From: CAYGZA01 sp964354135
Lineage (GTDB): Bacteria > Planctomycetota > Planctomycetia > Pirellulales > Thermoguttaceae
DNA length: 5,384 nt
Reading direction: 5' to 3'
Assembly: GCA_964354135.1 (NCBI GenBank)
Contig: CAYGZA010000389.1
Span: forward strand, 1-5,384
This document shows, one piece after another, positions 1 to 3,862 of this stretch. Below the pieces are notes generated by a model. It was not told the origin of the DNA and ran no database searches. It saw only the letters and a list, made by a program, of their open reading frames with translations. Position numbers and translations under genes: made by a program. Positions within the stretch are counted from its first letter, which is position 1. Every line of letters begins with the position of its first letter.

Positions 1-2
1 CA

Positions 3-1154
3 AGACCCGCCAAGCCCCGTCGCGACTTCCCGCTGTTCCCCCACGCCACCGGGCGATGGTGCAAGAAGGTCCGAGGCAAGTTCCGCTACTTCGGCAAGGT
101 GACCGACGACGGCGATCATGGTGCCCAAGCTGCTCTGGAGAAGTGGCTCGACCAGCGGGACGATCTACAGGCCGGCAGGACGCCGCGGGTGTCGGGCGAT
201 GGTCTTTCGATCCGCGATCTGCTCAACAGATTCCTGACCGCCAAGCAGAAGCTACTCGATAGCGGTGAGCTGGCCTGGCGAAGCTTTGCGGACTACCGCC
301 TCACCTCTACGCGAATCGCGGCTAGCTTCGGACTCACCCGGCTCGTGATGGACCTGACAGCCAACGACTTTGAGCGGCTGCGGGCGGACATGGCCCGGAC
401 CTGGGGGCCTGTCCGCCTCGGGAACGAGATAGCACGTATCCGTCTGGTCTTCCGCTACGCCCTCGACGCCGACTTGATCGACCGACCCGTCCGGTTCGGC
501 ACGGCGTTCCGCAAGCCGTCGGCAAGGGTGCTCCGGCTGGCCCGGAAGGCGGCCGGCTCCAAGATGTTCGAGGCCGTCGAGGTCCGCAGGATGATCGAGG
601 CTGCGGGGACGCCGCTACGGGCGGCGATCCTCTTGGGCGTGAACTGCGGGTTCGGCAATGCCGACTGCGCCACGCTGCCCGTCGAGGCCCTCGACCTGGC
701 CGGCGGTTGGGTCAGCTACCATCGGCCGAAGACGGGGATTGACCGTAGGTGTTGCTTATGGCCCGAGACGGTGGCCGCACTCCAAGAGGCTATCGCGGCC
801 CGACCGGCACCGCGGGACGCAGCGGCGGGGCGGCTGGTGTTCCTGGGGCCTACCGGCGTCCCGTGGCCCGCGGATCGTGGGGACCAAGGCATAGGGAAGT
901 CGTTCGGCCGGCTCCTGCGGGAACTGGGGCTTTACCGGCGGGGCATGGGGTTTTATGGCCTTCGGCATAGCTTTGAGACGGCGGCCGGCGGTTGCCTCGA
1001 TCAAGTCGCGATCAATGCCGTTATGGGCCACGCCCCGCACGCCGGCGACATGGGGGCCGTCTACCGCGAGCGGATCGACGACGTCCGGCTGGTGGCCGTG
1101 GCAGAGCACGTCCGCAAGTGGCTTTTCGGTTCTCAGGAACAGCAGACCGGCTAG
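3..1154 (+). CDS. Tyrosine recombinase (phage-type integrase), 5' end outside window
   Basis: Site-specific recombinase that would integrate and excise the surrounding element. The frame is open from the first full codon at position 3, and 32 codons before the first ATG (99) encode a family-like N-terminus (F-P-L-F-P-H-A-T-G-R-W, then basic K-K-V-R-G-K-F-R-Y-F-G). That ATG is therefore internal and the true start lies upstream; 383 residues are visible. An N-terminal arm-binding-like segment and a helical core-binding region (about 195-520) precede the catalytic domain (about 570-1130). Visible catalytic elements are the beta-hairpin Lys in R-P-K-T-G (729-731), Arg of G-L-R-H (963-965), His of M-G-H (1029-1031) and the nucleophile Tyr of V-Y-R-E-R (1062-1064). 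Two canonical positions differ: the first Arg (G-L-R-I-S-E in most relatives) reads G-F-G-N-A-D (Gly, 654-656), and the His of H-x-L-R is Tyr (954-956). Family assignment is firm; lineage is inferred. Confidence 0.92.
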   Translation, partial: RPAKPRRDFPLFPHATGRWCKKVRGKFRYFGKVTDDGDHGAQAALEKWLDQRDDLQAGRTPRVSGDGLSIRDLLNRFLTAKQKLLDSGELAWRSFADYRLTSTRIAASFGLTRLVMDLTANDFERLRADMARTWGPVRLGNEIARIRLVFRYALDADLIDRPVRFGTAFRKPSARVLRLARKAAGSKMFEAVEVRRMIEAAGTPLRAAILLGVNCGFGNADCATLPVEALDLAGGWVSYHRPKTGIDRRCCLWPETVAALQEAIAARPAPRDAAAGRLVFLGPTGVPWPADRGDQGIGKSFGRLLRELGLYRRGMGFYGLRHSFETAAGGCLDQVAINAVMGHAPHAGDMGAVYRERIDDVRLVAVAEHVRKWLFGSQEQQTG

Positions 1155-1169
1155 AATGAGTGAATGAGT
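1154..1169. repeat. Tandem 8-bp direct repeat after the integrase stop
   Basis: Two perfect adjacent copies of GAATGAGT (1154-1161 and 1162-1169) begin at the last base of the integrase stop codon. The repeat is short and its function unknown. Elements often carry recombinase or directionality-factor sites next to the integrase gene, so it might be one, but nothing else supports this. Confidence 0.4.
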
Positions 1170-1178
1170 TGTCGGGTA

Positions 1179-1194
1179 GCCGCCGACGGGCGGC
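1179..1194 (+). other. Small GC-rich hairpin in the integrase-1261 gap
   Basis: GCCGCC (1179-1184) and GGCGGC (1189-1194) form a perfect 6-bp inverted repeat around a GACG tetraloop. No T-run follows, so it is not a convincing intrinsic terminator. It could slow polymerase or cap the 3' end of the integrase message. In sequence this GC-rich it may also be chance. Confidence 0.35.
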
Positions 1195-1198
1195 GTAT

Positions 1199-1250
1199 CG
1201 GCGGGGCGGGCACGGGAAGCTCCATCGCCAACGGCTCGCCCCGCCGAGCC
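1199..1250 (+). promoter_or_regulatory. Leader with two mutually exclusive hairpins upstream of gene 1261
   Basis: CGGCGGGGCG (1199-1208) is a perfect 10-bp complement of CGCCCCGCCG (1237-1246), leaving a 28-base loop. The right arm overlaps a second, local hairpin: GGCTCG (1233-1238) pairs with CGAGCC (1245-1250) around CCCCGC. Both cannot form at once. The local hairpin ends directly before the ribosome binding site (GGAG, 1252-1255) of the next gene, so the choice of fold could affect its translation. The pairing is read directly from the sequence; a regulatory role is inference. No convincing promoter boxes were seen in this gap. Confidence 0.35.
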
Positions 1251-1260
1251 CGGAGAAAGG

Positions 1261-2112
1261 ATGGAGACTCGCATGTCGCAAGATCCTCTGTTTTCCCTTC
1301 TTGGTTTGCCCCATCCGCTCTCCGCTCTACAGGCCGTGCCAGGCTTTTGGGAGTTCTTCGAGGAGTTCCGGGACAGGGAAATCCAGGCGGTTACGGAAGC
1401 GGCGGAATACGTAATCCATGGACTGGAGGTAGATGAGCGCCTGTTCCGAGAGGCGGCTGGGAAGCATCCGGGTAAGGGGCTGGACGCAAAGGCCGACGAA
1501 GCCAGCCGGCAAATGAAGGAAGTCCCTAAAGGCGCCGGGCGGTGGATTGCGTTCTACGGGTCAGAGGCGTTCGCCAACGCCGTTTTTCAGTCCTGGTGCA
1601 AGGATCAAGCCAAGAAGGCTGACCGCGCCCTTTCGGAGATGCTTGATAACCTGAAACGCCTGGAGGTCGAGAAGGTCAGTCTGGAGAGCGAGAATGAGGG
1701 ACTGAGGGCACGAGTCGAAGACCACGAAGCGGTTGGCGAGGCCGTGGTTACGCGGCTTGTAGCACAGGGGTATCTTCCGAGGCATCCTACCGACGGCTTG
1801 CCAGGCGACGGTTCTGTGTGGGTCCCCGCCAGCAAGCTTTGTCCCGACAAGAATGTCCGGCTTACTAAAGCTGCGTCCTTCTGCAGAAGGTACAAGATTC
1901 GGACGAACAAGCCGCACCGTAATCGATTGGAGATCCACGCGGGAGATTGGGCAAGGTACTGGGCCCAGCAAGACAAAGCGGGATTCGAGGGCCTGGATTC
2001 TGGCGGCGAGAATCCCTCCGTCTCCGAGAACGCCGATCTTGTCGTGGAAGGCGCTGCAGAGCGACTGAAGGCGATTCAGGCTCGGAGACAGAGACAACAG
2101 GGCGGGAAGTAG
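1261..2112 (+). CDS. Uncharacterised coiled-coil protein, 283 aa
   Basis: I do not recognise this protein. Either ATG 1261 (GGAG at 1252-1255) or ATG 1273 (GGAG at 1263-1266) could be the start; the difference is four residues. Residues 1-60 are amphipathic and rich in aromatic and acidic residues (G-F-W-E-F-F-E-E-F). Residues about 115-165 form a likely coiled coil with heptad-like Leu/Val spacing and many Glu, Lys and Arg. Residues about 185-236 are basic and aromatic (V-W-V-P-A-S-K-L, F-C-R-R-Y-K-I-R-T-N-K-P, H-A-G-D-W-A-R-Y-W) and could be a compact winged-helix-like DNA-binding unit. The C-terminus (265-283) is polar and basic. There is no signal peptide or membrane segment. It sits between the integrase and the terminator, separate from the operon downstream, so an accessory, regulatory or DNA-structuring role in the element is plausible but unproven. 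Its base composition appears somewhat less GC-rich than its neighbours. Confidence 0.75.
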   Translation: METRMSQDPLFSLLGLPHPLSALQAVPGFWEFFEEFRDREIQAVTEAAEYVIHGLEVDERLFREAAGKHPGKGLDAKADEASRQMKEVPKGAGRWIAFYGSEAFANAVFQSWCKDQAKKADRALSEMLDNLKRLEVEKVSLESENEGLRARVEDHEAVGEAVVTRLVAQGYLPRHPTDGLPGDGSVWVPASKLCPDKNVRLTKAASFCRRYKIRTNKPHRNRLEIHAGDWARYWAQQDKAGFEGLDSGGENPSVSENADLVVEGAAERLKAIQARRQRQQGGK

Positions 2113-2129
2113 GCGATTCCTACTTCCCG
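2103..2129 (+). repeat. 11-bp inverted repeat spanning the stop codon of gene 1261
   Basis: CGGGAAGTAGG (2103-2113) and CCTACTTCCCG (2119-2129) are perfect complements around a CGATT loop. The left arm contains the TAG stop (2110-2112). A T5 run comes only 11 bases after the stem, so this hairpin alone is not a typical terminator. The right-arm motif recurs twice downstream, which suggests a protein-binding site or an alternative RNA fold. Confidence 0.55.
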
Positions 2130-2194
2130 GTCTACTTCCCTTTTTCGTCTGAAAGACCCCGGAATTCCCGGGGTCTTCGCGTTTTCCTACTTCC
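2117..2194 (+). repeat. Three direct copies of CTACTTCC around the terminator
   Basis: CTACTTCC occurs at 2120-2127, 2132-2139 and 2187-2194. The first and third copies share 11 bases, TTCCTACTTCC (2117-2127 and 2184-2194). An inverted copy, GGAAGTAG, lies at 2105-2112. Together they bracket the hairpin at 2153-2177. The arrangement fits iteron-like or operator sites for an element-encoded DNA-binding protein, for instance the helix-turn-helix protein at 2399. The repeats are seen directly; the function is inference. Confidence 0.45.
2153..2185 (+). terminator. Rho-independent terminator
   Basis: AAGACCCCGG (2153-2162) pairs perfectly with CCGGGGTCTT (2168-2177) around a 5-base AATTC loop, giving a strong 10-bp stem. 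A short CGCG spacer and T4 (2182-2185) follow. The U-tract is brief and offset by four bases, so termination may be incomplete. The site lies between gene 1261 and the operon starting at 2236, and would separate the two transcription units. Confidence 0.7.
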
Positions 2195-2235
2195 TACCTT
2201 AACACCAGGCTTTGCCGTGCGGCTACTTTGGCGGC

Positions 2236-2409
2236 ATGGAGAGCGCCGACCGCAAGACCGACCCCCACCGCCGCCGAGCCCGGCGAGTGGCCACGCGACT
2301 CCTCGCTGCCGTTGATAAGACGATTCAGGCCGCCGAGGAGGCGAAACAACTGCGCCGCGAGCTGGATCGACTCGTGTTGAGAACGGGGGGAACCGGCCAT
2401 GAACTCTGA
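2236..2409 (+). CDS. Small basic helical protein, 57 aa
   Basis: I do not recognise this protein. It starts with a strongly basic segment (R-K-T-D-P-H-R-R-R-A-R-R, residues 6-17). A long amphipathic, coiled-coil-like helix follows (about 18-47: R-L-L-A-A-V-D-K-T-I and R-R-E-L-D-R-L), suggesting a small oligomeric nucleic-acid-binding or adaptor protein. ATG 2236 is preferred because the N-terminal extension from TTG 2212 does not look protein-like, but no clear Shine-Dalgarno sequence precedes either start. Its stop overlaps the next gene's start by 11 bases, which argues for a real, translationally coupled gene. It is the first gene of the operon. Confidence 0.55.
   Translation: MESADRKTDPHRRRARRVATRLLAAVDKTIQAAEEAKQLRRELDRLVLRTGGTGHEL
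2385..2390 (+). promoter_or_regulatory. G-rich ribosome binding site for gene 2399
   Basis: A run of six G (2385-2390) followed by AA lies 8 bases before ATG 2399 and supports that start. It is inside the coding sequence of the 57-residue gene, consistent with coupled translation. Confidence 0.5.
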
Positions 2410-2695
2410 GGTCGCCCCAAGTTTGCCCCCGACCGAAACTCCTCCCCAAAGGTACCTATCCACCTCGCAGGTGGCCGACCAACTCCAAGTAAATGCCGGG
2501 AAAGTGATTTACTGGATCAGCAGCGGCCAGCTTCGCGCCGTGAACGTGGCCGCGTCTGCCGGCGGACGACCGCGGTGGCGGATCGCCGCGGCGGAGCTGG
2601 AGGCATTCCTCCTCCGGCGATCAGGGTCGCCCGCTGCTGTCCCCCGACCGCGACGACGGCGTCAGGCGGACCCTGAGGTCATTAGGTTCTTTTGA
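2399..2695 (+). CDS. Excisionase-type helix-turn-helix DNA-binding protein, 98 aa
   Basis: Small DNA-binding protein of the excisionase/MerR-like helix-turn-helix type. Such proteins often act as recombination directionality factors or element repressors. Residues 19-45 form the helix-turn-helix (Y-L-S-T-S-Q-V-A-D-Q-L-Q-V, then K-V-I-Y-W-I-S-S-G-Q-L). A wing-like segment follows (46-62: R-A-V-N-V, G-G-R-P-R-W-R-I), then a closing helix (A-A-A-E-L-E-A-F-L-L-R-R, 63-74). The order turn, W-I-x-x-G-x-L, wing, E-L-E-x-F is the signature of this fold. The N-terminus is a Pro-rich disordered lead and the C-terminus carries a basic patch (R-P-R-R-R-R, 83-88). It overlaps the preceding gene by 11 bases and ends 10 bases before the mini-A gene. 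Pairing with the integrase at the left edge supports an excision role, but a repressor role is equally possible. Confidence 0.85.
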   Translation: MNSEVAPSLPPTETPPQRYLSTSQVADQLQVNAGKVIYWISSGQLRAVNVAASAGGRPRWRIAAAELEAFLLRRSGSPAAVPRPRRRRQADPEVIRFF

Positions 2696-2705
2696 AAGTC
2701 ACGCC

Positions 2706-3656
2706 ATGACCACCACCGCGACTAGCCCGAAGCGGCGAGTCCCGGCCCGCCGACGCAAAGCGAGGGCACGGCGATCTTATCAGTCTAGCCCCATAAAACG
2801 GATTCGCAGGACGAAGGGCGATATTTTGGCCCTCCGCGACACTCTCCACAACGTCGTCAAGGCCAACAGGCCCATGACGGTGCGCCAGGTGTTCTACCAG
2901 ATGGTGACTCTGGGCGCGATCGACAAGACCGAGGCGGCCTACAACGGCATCGTGGTGAGGTTGCTGGGCGTCATGCGGCGCGAGGGGCAACTTCCGTTTC
3001 GTTGGATTGCCGATAGCACGCGATGGATGCGCAAGCCCGATTCCTATTCCTCGCTCCGTTCAATGTTGGAGAACAGTATCGAGTTCTACCGCCGCAACCT
3101 ATGGGACTCGCAGGATACCTACGTCGAGGTGTGGCTCGAAAAGGAGGCCCTCGCCGGCGTGCTGTATGAGGCCACGGCCGAGTGGGACGTGCCGCTAATG
3201 GTCACGCGAGGCTATCCGAGCCTTTCCTATCTTCACACCGCGGCCGAGACCATGCAGGGCGTGGGGAAGCCGTGCTACCTGTACTACTTCGGTGACCTAG
3301 ACCCGAGCGGCGTGGACATTCCGCGGCGCATCGAGCGTGACCTGAACACCTTCGCGCCCGACGCCGACATTAACTTTCGGCGCGTGGCCGTCACGCGAGA
3401 GCAAGTCGAGGAAATGGGATTGCCCACCAGGCCCACTAAGACGAAAGACACCCGCGCGAAGTTCTTCATCGGCGAGAGCGTCGAGGTGGACGCTATCCCA
3501 CCCGTGACGTTGAGGTCGATGGTCTCGGAGTTGATCGAGGCGCACATCGACAGCACCGCCTTGAAGCGGATTAGGGAGATCGAGGCCGCGGAGCGCAGCA
3601 CGCTGGCGACGGTGATGAGCACGTTGGACAGCGGAAGTGGAGAGCCTACGCCATGA
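2706..3656 (+). CDS. Stand-alone topoisomerase VI A-subunit/Spo11-like protein (Topo mini-A type), 316 aa
   Basis: Homologue of the DNA-cleaving A subunit of type IIB topoisomerases. A basic tail (residues 1-36) precedes a winged-helix region (about 37-105) with M-T-V-R-Q-V-F-Y-Q. This matches the R-[DEQ]-[IV]-[FY]-Y motif, so Tyr64 is the candidate nucleophile that would attack the DNA backbone. The Toprim domain (about 138-245) has its metal-binding Glu145 in W-L-E-K-E-A. It also carries the R-G-Y-P-S block (168-172, like G-K-G-x-P-D in TopoVI-A/Spo11) and Asp197/Asp199 in Y-Y-F-G-D-L-D-P-S-G. A helical tail of about 70 residues ends the protein. At 316 residues it is shorter than TopoVI-A (about 360-390). 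No B-subunit ATPase is encoded in the window. Stand-alone proteins of this kind ('mini-A') are known from mobile elements, with no established function that I know of. JetD of Wadjet is a distant relative, but no JetABC genes are here. ATG 2706 has only a weak GAAAG upstream. Its stop overlaps the next start (ATGA). Confidence 0.85.
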   Translation: MTTTATSPKRRVPARRRKARARRSYQSSPIKRIRRTKGDILALRDTLHNVVKANRPMTVRQVFYQMVTLGAIDKTEAAYNGIVVRLLGVMRREGQLPFRWIADSTRWMRKPDSYSSLRSMLENSIEFYRRNLWDSQDTYVEVWLEKEALAGVLYEATAEWDVPLMVTRGYPSLSYLHTAAETMQGVGKPCYLYYFGDLDPSGVDIPRRIERDLNTFAPDADINFRRVAVTREQVEEMGLPTRPTKTKDTRAKFFIGESVEVDAIPPVTLRSMVSELIEAHIDSTALKRIREIEAAERSTLATVMSTLDSGSGEPTP

Positions 3657-3862
3657 CCACCTCCCCGATGTCCGCCGACCGGCAACGGCGTATCGACGCC
3701 ATCCGCGCCGCGGCCCGGGTGCGACGGCTCCTTGGTCAAGGCGCGCTCTATACCCAGTTGCTCGACGGCCGGCACGAGATCGTCTTTAACGGCCGGCGGG
3801 TCGCCGGCGAGACGTTGGAGCAGACGATCGAGGAGGCACGGGTAGGGAGCCAACAGCCGTGA
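3653..3862 (+). CDS. Small uncharacterised protein, 69 aa, translationally coupled
   Basis: I do not recognise this protein. Residues 8-28 are a basic helix (D-R-Q-R-R-I-D-A-I-R-A-A-A-R-V-R-R-L-L). A short beta-hairpin-like segment follows (Y-T-Q-L-L-D-G-R-H-E-I-V-F-N-G-R-R-V, about 33-50), then a C-terminal helix with acidic residues (E-Q-T-I-E-E-A-R). ATG 3653 overlaps the mini-A stop as ATGA and has GGAG at 3639-3642. Its stop overlaps the GTG start of the primase as GTGA. The 4-base overlaps at both ends are strong evidence of a real gene, and suggest it is made in step with mini-A and the primase, perhaps as a partner or inhibitor of one of them. Confidence 0.65.
   Translation: MTTSPMSADRQRRIDAIRAAARVRRLLGQGALYTQLLDGRHEIVFNGRRVAGETLEQTIEEARVGSQQP
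3844..3849 (+). promoter_or_regulatory. Ribosome binding site fixing the GTG start of the primase
   Basis: AGGGAG (3844-3849) lies 9 bases before GTG 3859. The first in-frame ATG comes about 250 bases later (codon 84, at 4108), inside the primase domain and only nine codons before its catalytic Asp pair. The ribosome site and the GTGA overlap therefore decide for GTG. Confidence 0.6.

Noticed and set aside
99..1154. Treating ATG 99 as the true integrase start
   Set aside because: The 32 codons upstream stay open and encode a family-like N-terminus continuous with the rest, so the gene begins outside the window.
1179..1194. Intrinsic terminator for the integrase
   Set aside because: The stem is only 6 bp and no T-run follows.
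756..1274. Antisense open frame (172 codons) over the integrase C-terminus
   Set aside because: It lies opposite the integrase catalytic residues. The low-complexity composition and lack of a motif mark it as a shadow.
1561..2097. Antisense open frame (178 codons) over the coiled-coil gene
   Set aside because: The + strand frame has a good ribosome site, is longer and is followed by a terminator in the matching direction. The antisense frame has no start signal or domain.
2706..3656. Wadjet JetD (anti-plasmid nuclease) for the TopoVI-A-like gene
   Set aside because: JetD shares the Toprim fold, but no JetA, JetB or JetC genes are present and the neighbours are replication and excision genes. 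The motif layout also fits mini-A better.
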